The notes under the pieces were generated by a model. It saw nothing but the letters and a program-made list of their open reading frames with translations. It was not told where the DNA came from and did no database searches. A program made the position numbers and the translations under genes. Of a stretch of 64,000 nucleotides of DNA, positions 17,320 through 25,530 are shown in pieces. The DNA lies in contig JBMHCG010000036.1 in assembly GCA_049890035.1 (NCBI GenBank), positions 62,001 to 126,000 of the forward strand. The letters run 5' to 3'. The first letter of the stretch is position 1. Every line of letters starts with the position of its first letter. The DNA comes from UBA11891 sp049890035 (GTDB taxonomy: Bacteria; Bacteroidota; Bacteroidia; Flavobacteriales; Flavobacteriaceae).

Positions 17320-17883
17320 ATGTACCGATTTGTTCTGTTGATTTGTTTCAGCTGTTGTGTTCACACTACCCTTATAGCACAGCAAACACTACGTAAACAC
17401 TCACAAAAACTGAGGATTGTTCTCAACACCAATCGATCTTTGAGTGCTGCCAGGGCCAAACGTGCGCTTTTTGAAAAAACCAACCTTACTCCTTCAGACT
17501 TTGATTCAATAGCCATTTCTCACCGACTGCGTTTTGTTGAACTCTACCTAGAAAAGAATGTCATTGGTCAATTGGGAAGTTCATTTATCACTGCCTTATT
17601 CGATTTATCTAATGACCAACTCATCAGTATGTCTGGATTTCGGGTACGCCCCTCTGAAAAAAACCCAAAAATGATACTTACCAACATTCCTCTGATCGAA
17701 GACATTCTAAAAAAAGAAAATATTTTGGACATGGATGTCCCCATCAATATCTCAAATGTATTTGCATCGGATTTAGGAGTCTATTTTGACATGGACTTTA
17801 TTTTACAGGATACTCTCATTCGTTCTCATGTTGATTACCGCCATGACACGCAAAAAAGCCGTATTATCGTCTATGATAAATAA
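17320..17883 (+). CDS. Exported protein of unknown function
   Basis: 187 residues with a signal peptide (residues 1-20, ending LIAQ). No known domain is recognised. The mature part alternates predicted helices (about 25-65) and strands, with two short hydrophobic strands near 65-95. Its last bases overlap by 11 the start of a ThuA-like gene, so the two are translated from one message. No lipobox and no T9SS C-terminal domain is evident. Function cannot be inferred beyond a periplasmic or outer-surface role. Confidence 0.75.
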   Translation: MYRFVLLICFSCCVHTTLIAQQTLRKHSQKLRIVLNTNRSLSAARAKRALFEKTNLTPSDFDSIAISHRLRFVELYLEKNVIGQLGSSFITALFDLSNDQLISMSGFRVRPSEKNPKMILTNIPLIEDILKKENILDMDVPINISNVFASDLGVYFDMDFILQDTLIRSHVDYRHDTQKSRIIVYDK

Positions 17884-18634
17884 AATAAAATTTCTTTTTG
17901 TCCTATTAATTCTAGGCTCAAATACACAAGCGCAGCAGCTTCTGGATACATTAGTTTTTTCATCCAATCACCAAAAAACTGTTTTTGTCTTAACAGCCAC
18001 AGCTGGGTATGTCCACAAAGAAGCGATCCCGGCGGGAAAGATATTGTTACAGTCTTTAGCAAAATCCCAAAAGTTTAATCTGTTGCATTCTAACCGTGCG
18101 GATAGCATAGAACTTTTAAATGGGTCACCCATAGACACAATTATTTTTTTGTGCACTACACAAGATATTTTCAATAAAAAACAGCAAAAACAAATAGAGA
18201 ATTATATTAAAAATGGTGGTGGATTTATTGGTATTCATGCTGCAGCCGATACAGAATATGAATGGCCTTGGTACGGAAAACTGGTCGGTGCCTATTTTGA
18301 ATCACATCCTCCAGGCACCCCCAGTGCAATAATTACAACTCTTGATCCTGAAAATCCGATCACCAACCACCTGCCTAAAACGTGGGAGATAGAAGACGAG
18401 TGGTACAACTTCACCTTCCAAAACGACTCTATTCAGTCATTGCTCAACTTGGAAGAAACAAGTTATAAAGGAGGGAAAAATGGTGAATGGCATCCCATAA
18501 CTTGGTTTCATGACTACGATGGCGGTCGTTCTTTTTATACTGGCATGGGGCACAAAGCAGCAACCTATAATGATATACGCTTCATAGAACTTCTTCAAAA
18601 GGGACTGGCCTATACGATGAAAACAGACTACTAA
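17873..18634 (+). CDS. Exported ThuA-like protein
   Basis: 253 residues from the ATG at 17873, which begins a signal peptide (MINKIKFLFVLLILGSNTQAQ). The ThuA fold, related to class I glutamine amidotransferases, is clear: YIKNGGGFIGIHAAADTEY, then YGKLVGAYFESHP, EDEWYNF and GRSFYTGMGHKAATY near the end. ThuA-like proteins act in sugar utilisation in rhizobia, and many Bacteroidota homologues are exported and tied to glycan degradation. The nearby gluconate operon runs on the other strand. Enzymatic activity is not proven for the family. Confidence 0.88.
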   Translation: MINKIKFLFVLLILGSNTQAQQLLDTLVFSSNHQKTVFVLTATAGYVHKEAIPAGKILLQSLAKSQKFNLLHSNRADSIELLNGSPIDTIIFLCTTQDIFNKKQQKQIENYIKNGGGFIGIHAAADTEYEWPWYGKLVGAYFESHPPGTPSAIITTLDPENPITNHLPKTWEIEDEWYNFTFQNDSIQSLLNLEETSYKGGKNGEWHPITWFHDYDGGRSFYTGMGHKAATYNDIRFIELLQKGLAYTMKTDY

Positions 18635-18894
18635 GGGATCCACTTTTTTTCAAAAGCATCAATCCATTCTTCATCTTTTGAAGTCAATGAATTCGTGTCT
18701 TGCGTCCATATTTCCAAAACTACTTGATTGTAGGTATTGATGATTTTAGGATGATGTTGGATTGTTTCTGAAAAATCTCCTACCCAGTTGATAAAAGCTA
18801 ATGCCGCGTTGAAATCGTCAAATACAAAAGTCTTTGACAACCGACCTTCTTTTAATCTCCATCCACCCAGAAAAGCCTTTTTTTTTCTATTCAT
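18631..18894 (-). CDS. Pterin-4a-carbinolamine dehydratase-like protein with altered active site
   Basis: 87 residues, close to the usual length. The family motif HHPKIINTYNQV gives two of the three catalytic histidines (His47, His48). The third normally lies in a THxxGG(L)TxxD segment, but here the sequence is IWTQDTNSLTSKD: Gln65 replaces that histidine and the following glycines are missing. Known enzymes recycle 4a-hydroxytetrahydrobiopterin or act as a transcription cofactor (DCoH). The start is 8 bases after the SMP-30 stop, so it may be the last gene of the gluconate operon. Four bases overlap the convergent ThuA-like gene. Confidence 0.8.
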   Translation of the reverse strand: MNRKKKAFLGGWRLKEGRLSKTFVFDDFNAALAFINWVGDFSETIQHHPKIINTYNQVVLEIWTQDTNSLTSKDEEWIDAFEKKWIP

Positions 18895-18902
18895 AGGGTC
18901 AA

Positions 18903-19892
18903 CTAGGGTTGTAATTTTATTCGAGCTACCTGATCAAAGGTCGTCACATACAAATAGGATTCGGAAGGATCAAAAGCACAATTGGTTACAGCTTTTCCAA
19001 AATTAATGGATCCTCTTAGGACGCCCTCCGGCGAAAGAATTAAAATTCCATTGGGGGCCGTTGTAAAAATGTTCCCTGAAGAATGTACTTTCATCCCATC
19101 AAAATGACCCTCATAACGACGACTCAATTCAGAACCATCAAAAAATAATTCTGAGGCCCAATTGTCATCTACAGCATAGCGCATCATTACTGGTTTGTCA
19201 GGATCTGAATTGTTCACGTAAAGATATTTTTCATCCAGAGACAAGGCAATTCCATTGGGACGTGTCATCTCTTTCGATATTAAAATCAACTTACCCGCTG
19301 AATTGTATTGATACACACCATTAAAGGACAGTTCGCGTCGTTCTTCACTAAATCCTTTTTTTTCAGAATCATAAAATCCATAGGGGGGATCGGTAAAAAA
19401 AAAGTCTCCCTTTCTTCCTATTACCACATCATTGGGACTATTAAATCGTTTGCCTTCATAATTGTCAACAATAGAACGAAATGAAGGTTTTACCCCATTC
19501 ATGCTTGCAACATAAGCCAAACGACGGTCGCCATGCTGGCATAGGATCAATTGGTTGCCATAATAAACCACTCCGTTTGCTCCTTTGGATCCCTTTTCAA
19601 TGACTGGAGCAAAGCCAGTGTAACCACTGGGATCCATAAAAACAGAAACCCCTTCATTTTCTTTCCATAAATAGATCTTGTTCGCCGGAACATCAGTAAA
19701 TAACAATCCCTCGTTGGAGGCACTCCAAACAGGCCCTTCTGAGACGCTATAGTCTTTGCCCGTCAGGTATTCAATAGTCGCATCTGGGGAAACTAGGCTT
19801 GACAATTCAGGATCCAAGATGGTTACTTGTTCCGTCAATGGAGGAGCGCAAGCGGACACTACTGCAAGGACTAGAAGGGCAATTTTTTTCAT
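18903..19892 (-). CDS. SMP-30/gluconolactonase-family lipoprotein
   Basis: 329 residues from the ATG at 19892, giving MKKIALLVLAVVSACAPP, a lipoprotein signal with Cys15. The six-bladed SMP-30 propeller shows metal-site residues in SEGPVWS (Glu), FNSPNDVV (Asn), RPNGIALS (Asn) and HFDGMKV (Asp). It should hydrolyse gluconolactone or a related sugar lactone outside the cytoplasm. The gntP transporter precedes it by 41 bases in the same operon, which supports gluconolactone as substrate; other lactones remain possible. Confidence 0.9.
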   Translation of the reverse strand: MKKIALLVLAVVSACAPPLTEQVTILDPELSSLVSPDATIEYLTGKDYSVSEGPVWSASNEGLLFTDVPANKIYLWKENEGVSVFMDPSGYTGFAPVIEKGSKGANGVVYYGNQLILCQHGDRRLAYVASMNGVKPSFRSIVDNYEGKRFNSPNDVVIGRKGDFFFTDPPYGFYDSEKKGFSEERRELSFNGVYQYNSAGKLILISKEMTRPNGIALSLDEKYLYVNNSDPDKPVMMRYAVDDNWASELFFDGSELSRRYEGHFDGMKVHSSGNIFTTAPNGILILSPEGVLRGSINFGKAVTNCAFDPSESYLYVTTFDQVARIKLQP

Positions 19893-19933
19893 TGAGAAAG
19901 CTTTGGACATTGATGAAAACGAAAATATAAAAC

Positions 19934-21274
19934 CTAAAGAAAAAGAAGAAATAAAAGTACCATGGCAAAACCTACAAGAGCGAGTAAAGTAGTCATTAGG
20001 GTCCATGACCAAAAAGTTTGTTTTTCTGTCAATCCCAAATACTGACTGACCAACCAGAAACCACTGTCGTTGACATGTGAAAATATGGAGGCCCCAGAAG
20101 CAATACTAACGACCAAAAGACTCAACTGAAGGGGAGTCTCCACACCTTTTTCAAGTAGGGGTGCCACAATCCCTGCAGCCGTAATCATTGCAACTGTCGA
20201 AGATCCTTGAAGCACCCGAACCAAAACCGCTGCCCCAAAAGCCAAACCAAATAAAGTCCCCTGTTCGTTGAGCCAAAGGGCGGCCATTTGTTCTCCAATT
20301 GAAGTCGCTATGAGCATTTCTTTAAGGGCACCACCTGCCCCTGTTAATAATAAAATGGTTCCTGCTGGAGCAAAAGAGGCCATGCTGGTACGGTATAATA
20401 CCTCTTTGGAATAACCCGATCGAATACCAAGAAAATACCACGCCATGAGATTGGCCAAAATCAGGGCTGTGAAAGGATGCCCCAAAAAGGTGAAAACGGA
20501 CAATATTATTGGTGAAACCCTGCCGAATACACCGGCTACTAAGAGTGCTTTGGTAACAATCAGGATTATAGGTAAGAGTAGAATGGCAAGGATTTCCCCA
20601 AGAGAGACCGGAGCCTTTTTTAATATTTCAGTTTGTTTTATTGATGCTGCATAAGGCGCCTTGATATGGATCCTGTTGGCAATGAAACGACCAAAAACAA
20701 TTCCAGAAACGATTGCTGCTGGTAAACCTGTTGCTGCCCCTGCTATGATAACCCACCCTAAATCAGCTCCTAAAATTTCTGCTACAGCGATGGGGCCCGG
20801 TGTAGGTGGAATAAATGCATGTGTCACGGCGAGTCCTGCCAGCAATGGTAATGCAAATAATAACAGAGATTTCCCAGTTTTTTGTTGCAATGCATACAAG
20901 ACAGGGATCAAAATAATGAATGCAACGTCAAAGAATACCGGTATGGCAAGAATGAAACCAATACACATCAAAGCCCAAGGAGCATGTTTTTGACCGGTTT
21001 TTTCTAAAAGTAATTGCGCCAATTGACGGGCACTTCCTGTTTTTTCAAGCAAGGCTCCGAACAAGGCACCCAAGCCCACTACAACGGCAACATAGCCCAG
21101 TGTAGCACCCATCCCTTTTTGAATGGTAGCCAACACAGATTCTACAGGAACCCCGGATACAAGTCCAATTACCAATGTAGCAATTAACAACGCTAAAAAT
21201 GCAGGTATTCTAAAATATAATATGAGTAACAATAGGATACTCAAGCCTAAAATTAAAGGAAGAAGTAACATCAT
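19934..21274 (-). CDS. GntP-family gluconate:H+ symporter
   Basis: 446 residues from tandem ATGs at 21274/21271. The frame is open further upstream but that part lies inside gnd and is hydrophilic. It is an inner-membrane protein with about 12 hydrophobic segments. Family motifs include FHAFIPPTPGP-like THAFIPPTPGPI and the C-terminal NDSGFWLV. GntP proteins take up gluconate or related sugar acids. The start lies 4 bases after the gnd stop, so translation is probably coupled. It feeds gluconate to GntK, encoded two genes upstream. Confidence 0.93.
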   Translation of the reverse strand: MMLLLPLILGLSILLLLILYFRIPAFLALLIATLVIGLVSGVPVESVLATIQKGMGATLGYVAVVVGLGALFGALLEKTGSARQLAQLLLEKTGQKHAPWALMCIGFILAIPVFFDVAFIILIPVLYALQQKTGKSLLLFALPLLAGLAVTHAFIPPTPGPIAVAEILGADLGWVIIAGAATGLPAAIVSGIVFGRFIANRIHIKAPYAASIKQTEILKKAPVSLGEILAILLLPIILIVTKALLVAGVFGRVSPIILSVFTFLGHPFTALILANLMAWYFLGIRSGYSKEVLYRTSMASFAPAGTILLLTGAGGALKEMLIATSIGEQMAALWLNEQGTLFGLAFGAAVLVRVLQGSSTVAMITAAGIVAPLLEKGVETPLQLSLLVVSIASGASIFSHVNDSGFWLVSQYLGLTEKQTFWSWTLMTTLLALVGFAMVLLFLLFL

Positions 21275-21278
21275 GATT

Positions 21279-22688
21279 TTAACTGTTTTGTCGGTGCCAA
21301 GGTCCATGTGAACCTCTCTGGGGAGATCCGCTTTTCCATTCCAATCCATGGGCACCAAAATAGTCGCGGAGCGATTGGATAAAGTTCCCTGTAGAATCGG
21401 ATTGATGCATTGCCATCTGATATTGCCATGCCGCTGAGAATGCCGGAAGTGGCTTGCGTACTTTTAAACCCCATTGAAGTACTTCCATCAAAGCCGTTTC
21501 ATTTTCCCTACAGCTTTTTTGAAAGGGTGTAGAAGCAATCAAACTGGAATATTGATCAAATATTGAGACACATTCTTGCATCAATTGAGACTGAATGATA
21601 CACCCGCCCGTCCAGGTATGGGCTACTTTGTCCAAAGAAAAAGACCACCCATAAGCTGCTTTGGCTTTCTCCAAAATTGCAAACCCCTGATGATGATTAA
21701 TCCATCTTGCCAAATCATACGCTTTCTTTAGGGTATCCCCCGTCAATATGGGTCCCTGGATGGGCTCCGTTGGTTCTTGTTGGGCCAATCCTACTCGCAT
21801 ATCTTTTTGAACCGATGTGAATCGAGCATGTAATGCGGCCATCAGTACCGAAGCAGGTTGACCCAATGTAATAGCACTTTGAGAAGACCACAGTCCCGTA
21901 CCCTTATGCAGGGATACATCCTCAACCTCGTCGATCAATAAACCCGCTTTGCTCTTGTAGGTAAGCAACGATTCACTTATACCGAGTAAATAACTTTTGC
22001 TAGAACCTTTCTGCCACTTACCAAAAAGATTCCAAGAGGGCGATTCTTGACAACGCATCCATTCGTATACTTCCGCCAAAAGTTGCATTTCGCCATATTC
22101 GATACCGTTATGAATCATTTTTACAAAATGCCCCGCACCGCCTTCCCCAAAATAGTCTAAACAAGGTTGGCCATTCTGATTTTTAGCTGCTATTCTTTCG
22201 AGGTCTAACCGGACTCTTTCATACGCTTCTTGTGAACCGCCTAACATTAAGGAGGGCCCTTCGAGTGCGCCTTTCTTTCCTCCCGAAACACCCATCCCGA
22301 TAAATAATAGTTGTTTGCTTTCAAACTCAAAAGCACATTTTTGAGTCGTTTCAAAATGAGCATTTCCCCCATCAATAACAATATCACCAGGACTTAATAA
22401 GTCCATTAGTTCAGACAAAACGCTTTGGGTGGGTGCACCTGCTGGCAGCATACAGATTATTTTTCTGGGAAGCTGTAAAGAGGCCACAAAAGCATCTAAT
22501 TGTTCAAAAGGCAAGGCAGCTTTTAACTCCAGAAATTGATGGCATTGCTGTCGTGCGACACCTTCCTCTTTCCCAGCAACATAGCGATTGTAAAGGGCTA
22601 ATGAAATGCCCTTACGCCCCATATTCCTAGCCAAGGCAGTACCCATTACACCCATCCCAATCACTCCCCAATGGGCTTGTTTATTCAT
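21279..22688 (-). CDS. gnd: 6-phosphogluconate dehydrogenase, decarboxylating
   Basis: 469 residues from the ATG at 22688, in line with the long, dimeric form of the family. It begins with the NADP fold GVIGMGVMGTALARNMGRKG, followed by LYNR at the coenzyme-specificity position, which suggests NADP. The substrate site shows GVSGGKKGALEGPSLMLGG and KMIHNGIEYGEMQ, with catalytic Lys and Glu. It converts 6-phosphogluconate to ribulose-5-phosphate, CO2 and NADPH. It overlaps gntK by four bases and is followed closely by gntP. It therefore looks dedicated to gluconate use rather than to the general pentose phosphate pathway. Confidence 0.95.
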   Translation of the reverse strand: MNKQAHWGVIGMGVMGTALARNMGRKGISLALYNRYVAGKEEGVARQQCHQFLELKAALPFEQLDAFVASLQLPRKIICMLPAGAPTQSVLSELMDLLSPGDIVIDGGNAHFETTQKCAFEFESKQLLFIGMGVSGGKKGALEGPSLMLGGSQEAYERVRLDLERIAAKNQNGQPCLDYFGEGGAGHFVKMIHNGIEYGEMQLLAEVYEWMRCQESPSWNLFGKWQKGSSKSYLLGISESLLTYKSKAGLLIDEVEDVSLHKGTGLWSSQSAITLGQPASVLMAALHARFTSVQKDMRVGLAQQEPTEPIQGPILTGDTLKKAYDLARWINHHQGFAILEKAKAAYGWSFSLDKVAHTWTGGCIIQSQLMQECVSIFDQYSSLIASTPFQKSCRENETALMEVLQWGLKVRKPLPAFSAAWQYQMAMHQSDSTGNFIQSLRDYFGAHGLEWKSGSPQRGSHGPWHRQNS

Positions 22689-23176
22689 TTGCTGTCGTTT
22701 AAAATTGCTTTTAGTTGTTCTTGAGTCGATAAGGCACAAGAAATTGTGAACGCATTTTCAGGTTTTTCCAAAGTTTCAAATTGACTTTTTAGCAAAGCTA
22801 CAGGCATAAAATGATTGCGTGCTGTCATACGCTGTTGCAACAGCGTTCGTTTTCCTTCTAAAAAAATCCATTTTGGTCCCGGATTCAATCCTTTTTGAAG
22901 GGTATGCCGATAGCTTTTTTTTAGTGCAGAACACGCCAAAACAACCCCCTTATTTTTTTCAATAAGGACTGCATTTAGTGATTCCAACCAGGGTTGTCGA
23001 TCCGTGTCTGTCAACGGGATACCCAAAGACATCTTTTCGATATTCGCTTTGGTATGGTGGTTATCTCCTTCGATAAATTCAAGCTGTAGATGGTCTGCCA
23101 GTGCGCGTCCTAAAGTTGACTTTCCACTTCCACTTACTCCCATAACAATAAAGATCGTTTTTTTTTTTTCTGCCAT
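22685..23176 (-). CDS. gntK: Gluconokinase
   Basis: 163 residues, the usual size. The Walker A motif GVSGSGKST lies at residues 13-21, then IEGDNHH for gluconate binding, GIPLTDTDRQPWL and CSALKKSYR, all typical of GntK. It phosphorylates gluconate to 6-phosphogluconate with ATP in the cytoplasm. It is the first gene of the operon gntK-gnd-gntP-lactonase. No GntR-type repressor gene is visible nearby. The upstream gap to a divergent gene is 85 bases. Confidence 0.95.
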   Translation of the reverse strand: MAEKKKTIFIVMGVSGSGKSTLGRALADHLQLEFIEGDNHHTKANIEKMSLGIPLTDTDRQPWLESLNAVLIEKNKGVVLACSALKKSYRHTLQKGLNPGPKWIFLEGKRTLLQQRMTARNHFMPVALLKSQFETLEKPENAFTISCALSTQEQLKAILNDSK

Positions 23177-23215
23177 TTACAAGGACAAAATACAAAATAA
23201 AAGGGCTGGCGCATT

Positions 23216-23244
23216 TTGAAGGTTTTATAAATCCGCTATTTTAG
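23216..23244 (+). promoter_or_regulatory. Possible promoter for the exported protein at 23262
   Basis: TTG (23216-23218) is followed after 18 bases by TATTTTAG (23237-23244), one mismatch from TAnnTTTG. Spacing is right and the ATG is 17 bases downstream. Confidence 0.35.
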
Positions 23245-23261
23245 CAGGAACAAACACCGTC

Positions 23262-24101
23262 ATGTATCAAAGAATCCCTTTCTGCTCCTTACTCGTTATA
23301 CTACTCACAAACTGTGGGCTCTCTGCTCAAACAATTGATACCATCATTCCACTTGACCGCAAGATGAACGAAACCTCTGGTCTTGAATATTTCAACGGGC
23401 ATTTTATAACGCACAACGACTCGGGTGGAGAGCCTGAACTGTATGAATTTGATGAAAAAGGAGTCCTCCTGGCCACCCACCCTGTAACAGATGCCAAAAA
23501 CAAAGATTGGGAAGACATTACGAAAGATCAAGAATTTGTTTATATCGGAGATCATGGGAATAACTTTGCTTCCAGAGAAGGTCTAAAAATATACAAAACG
23601 AAATGGAACGGTTCCGCATTCGAATCCGTTGGGAAAATTCGATTTCGGTATGGAGAACAGAAAAATTTCAACAAACGAGGGATGAATGCTTTTGATGCAG
23701 AGGCATTGACAGTCGCTGGGGATCAGTTACTTTTATTCTCAAAAAACAGAAAAACAAAAAATACAGAGGTTTATCATATCTCTAAAGAGCCTGGAGATTA
23801 TGTCCTATATCCTAAAGTATCCGTCCCAGTCAATTCGCTGGTTACAGGTGCGGACTTCCATCCCGAAAAAAAAGTACTGGCATTGGTAGGATATGGTTTT
23901 GATGGCACCCAATTCTTATATCGTATTCAGAATTTTGATCCCAATGCATTGAATTTTGAAGGTATAGAAATGATGGTCATACCTCACAAAGATGCTCAAA
24001 TAGAAGGCGTTAAAGTAATTGATGCGAACCACTTTTGGGTAACTTCAGAAGAAGAAAAATTTTATGGTAAACCCGAACTGATTCGCATTAGTTGGGAGTA
24101 A
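23262..24101 (+). CDS. Exported protein with probable beta-propeller fold, unknown function
   Basis: 279 residues with a signal peptide (about 1-23). The sequence CSLLVILLTNCGLSAQ offers either a lipobox at Cys19 or a normal cleavage before Gln. Repeated segments of the form YIGDHGNN, AEALTVAGDQLLLFSKN and VTGADFHPEKKVLALVGYG look like blades of a propeller similar to SdiA-regulated or phytase-like esterase proteins. No catalytic site is assigned. It stands alone between a divergent gluconate operon and a convergent lipoprotein gene, with 2 bases between the stops. Confidence 0.75.
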   Translation: MYQRIPFCSLLVILLTNCGLSAQTIDTIIPLDRKMNETSGLEYFNGHFITHNDSGGEPELYEFDEKGVLLATHPVTDAKNKDWEDITKDQEFVYIGDHGNNFASREGLKIYKTKWNGSAFESVGKIRFRYGEQKNFNKRGMNAFDAEALTVAGDQLLLFSKNRKTKNTEVYHISKEPGDYVLYPKVSVPVNSLVTGADFHPEKKVLALVGYGFDGTQFLYRIQNFDPNALNFEGIEMMVIPHKDAQIEGVKVIDANHFWVTSEEEKFYGKPELIRISWE

Positions 24102-24103
24102 AT

Positions 24104-24583
24104 TTAATCTTCAATAAAGTTTTTTGAACCAAGTTGTAACAACTCCCCCTGTGGATCAAATAATTTGGTTTGAATTACAGTTTTATTAGAATCTCTCCAA
24201 ACGATATAGATGGGTTTAGTCAGATTCTGATCATGAAAAAGTATGGCATCCAACTCATAAAAAATCTGAGTATTCCTTCCCTTTTGAAATCGCGACACCA
24301 TCCTTGTGTTCACTCCCTTTCCCTTTTGGGTTTCCGCAAAAGTAGTTCCAAAAGCTAAAAAATGGTCTTGATACGGGATATCAATAGTGGCTGGCTGATT
24401 GTTTTCGTCCAACCAGACATTCTCTGAATTCTTATGATAATAATAGGTTTTGGAAAACGCAATAGGGCTCAAAATCGAGTCAAAATTATCAAACATTTGT
24501 CTTGCCTCTAGAAAGTCTGGATCTCCTTTCGGAGCACAAGTCCAAAAAACAAGAACAATTAAAATCCATCCTAATTTTTTCAT
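24104..24583 (-). CDS. Lipoprotein of unknown function
   Basis: 159 residues from the ATG at 24583. The signal MKKLGWILIVLVFWTCAPKG has a lipobox with Cys16. An upstream ATG at 24616 would add a hydrophilic tail and is less likely. The mature part is a mixture of helices and strands and I do not recognise a family. The start overlaps by four bases (ATGA) the stop of the DUF6150-type gene, so translation should be coupled. It is the third of three small exported proteins in one operon. Confidence 0.75.
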   Translation of the reverse strand: MKKLGWILIVLVFWTCAPKGDPDFLEARQMFDNFDSILSPIAFSKTYYYHKNSENVWLDENNQPATIDIPYQDHFLAFGTTFAETQKGKGVNTRMVSRFQKGRNTQIFYELDAILFHDQNLTKPIYIVWRDSNKTVIQTKLFDPQGELLQLGSKNFIED

Positions 24584-24933
24584 TCGAGTAAAACTTGTTT
24601 TTTCCTTTTTAACCAACCGGCTTGGGCTTTTTCTTCTACAAAAAAGACCGTCAGTTGGGCTTCAGCAGGAGTGTCTACAAAGAAAATTTTCTTTTCAGCA
24701 TAGGTTTGCGAATCCTGAAAATACCACAACCCTTGGTTTCCTATCGCTTGTTTTTTTGAAGTCACTGTAAAAACGTGTAGGTCCGCCTCTTCGGGAAAAT
24801 CAGCAATATATACTGGTATGACATTCTTTTTCAACGTCCCCACTGACTGGACAATTTGTGCCTGCACCCAGCTCCCCAAAAGCATCCCGTACAGACTCAA
24901 AATCCATCGGCAGTTATTTCGTACCAATACCAT
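24580..24933 (-). CDS. Exported DUF6150-type repeat protein
   Basis: 117 residues from the ATG at 24933; an ATG at 24945 is also possible. A signal peptide ends at SWVQAQ. The mature part is a series of about 18-20-residue units, each with a beta strand and a conserved A: EEADLHVFTV, AEKKIFFV, AEAQLTVFFV, and a final QAGW. This pattern matches my memory of DUF6150 proteins with their repeated SQAxxKVYxV units; function is unknown. The start overlaps the preceding lipoprotein gene by 20 bases and the stop overlaps the next gene by 4. Confidence 0.65.
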   Translation of the reverse strand: MVLVRNNCRWILSLYGMLLGSWVQAQIVQSVGTLKKNVIPVYIADFPEEADLHVFTVTSKKQAIGNQGLWYFQDSQTYAEKKIFFVDTPAEAQLTVFFVEEKAQAGWLKRKKQVLLE

Positions 24934-25363
24934 AAAAAGTGTCATGTTGGTGAATAATTTTCCAATCCAAATAAGCACAAAAATATGACAGATCAGGGTG
25001 GTAGTCAAAAGAAAAATAAAGCGCACCCTCTTTAAAGCTGATACCTCGGAGAGAGGCCACATCCGGCAGAATCAAATCTCCTGCATCAAAACGATGCGGT
25101 CCTGAGTAATAATGGTCCCTCAAAACACCCCCTTCGCCAGTTGTAAATCTAATACTGAGTGAATCTTGACGAATATCCAAGCTATTGACGGAGCATACTT
25201 TTGTTGACTTGGAACGGGTACCCCTACGAACACGCCACTTCCCTATCAATTGTGGATCAAGCTCTTGCTGCGGTGTCTCTTCTTCTTTACACGCTAGTGA
25301 GGGAATCAAAAGAATTCCTATTAAGACAAAAATGTTTACGGATTTAAAAGCTATTGTATTCAT
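24914..25363 (-). CDS. Lipocalin-like lipoprotein
   Basis: 149 residues. The signal MNTIAFKSVNIFVLIGILLIPSLAC ends in a lipobox (SLAC) at Cys25, followed by acidic residues KEEE. After a linker, LIGKWRVRRG opens a run of beta strands as in lipocalin-like or META-like small lipoproteins. Ligand unknown. First gene of a three-gene overlapping minus-strand operon of exported proteins. No consensus -7 element is exact upstream, though TACATTCG (one mismatch) is seen. Confidence 0.75.
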   Translation of the reverse strand: MNTIAFKSVNIFVLIGILLIPSLACKEEETPQQELDPQLIGKWRVRRGTRSKSTKVCSVNSLDIRQDSLSIRFTTGEGGVLRDHYYSGPHRFDAGDLILPDVASLRGISFKEGALYFSFDYHPDLSYFCAYLDWKIIHQHDTFYGIGTK

Positions 25364-25458
25364 TTCTTTAACTTGACTTTAACCTCTTCTTGACTGAATA
25401 TTAACAATTTGGAGACTAATTTTACGAATGTAATAGGCTTTTGTCATTTTGTTTGAAT

Positions 25459-25503
25459 ACCCGCTTTACTCGAATTTGAAGTTTTTATCTATGTAAGGCG
25501 GGT
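25459..25503 (+). terminator. Terminator-like hairpin with no upstream gene on its strand
   Basis: ACCCGCTTTAC (25459-25469) pairs with GTAAGGCGGGT (25493-25503), with one G-T wobble, and six Ts follow on the plus strand. Only minus-strand genes lie here, so as a plus-strand terminator it has no known client. On the minus strand it lies just after the SET-domain gene but lacks a T run after the stem. Its loop also pairs with the 3' end of the SET-domain gene (next entry). Confidence 0.5.
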
Positions 25504-25530
25504 TTTTTCATTGACTTACTTCAAATTCGA
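25470..25530. repeat. 13-bp inverted repeat interleaved with the hairpin at 25459-25503
   Basis: TCGAATTTGAAGT (25470-25482) and ACTTCAAATTCGA (25518-25530) are perfect complements. The first arm is the loop of the hairpin at 25459-25503; the second is the last codons of the SET-domain gene. The order of arms (1, 2, 1', 2') is that of an H-type pseudoknot on either transcript. Confidence 0.5.

Noticed and set aside
21275..21358. Extra 28 codons before the gntP start
   Set aside because: The frame is open upstream but lies within gnd, is hydrophilic, and precedes a typical transporter start at 21274. It is more likely the shadow of gnd.
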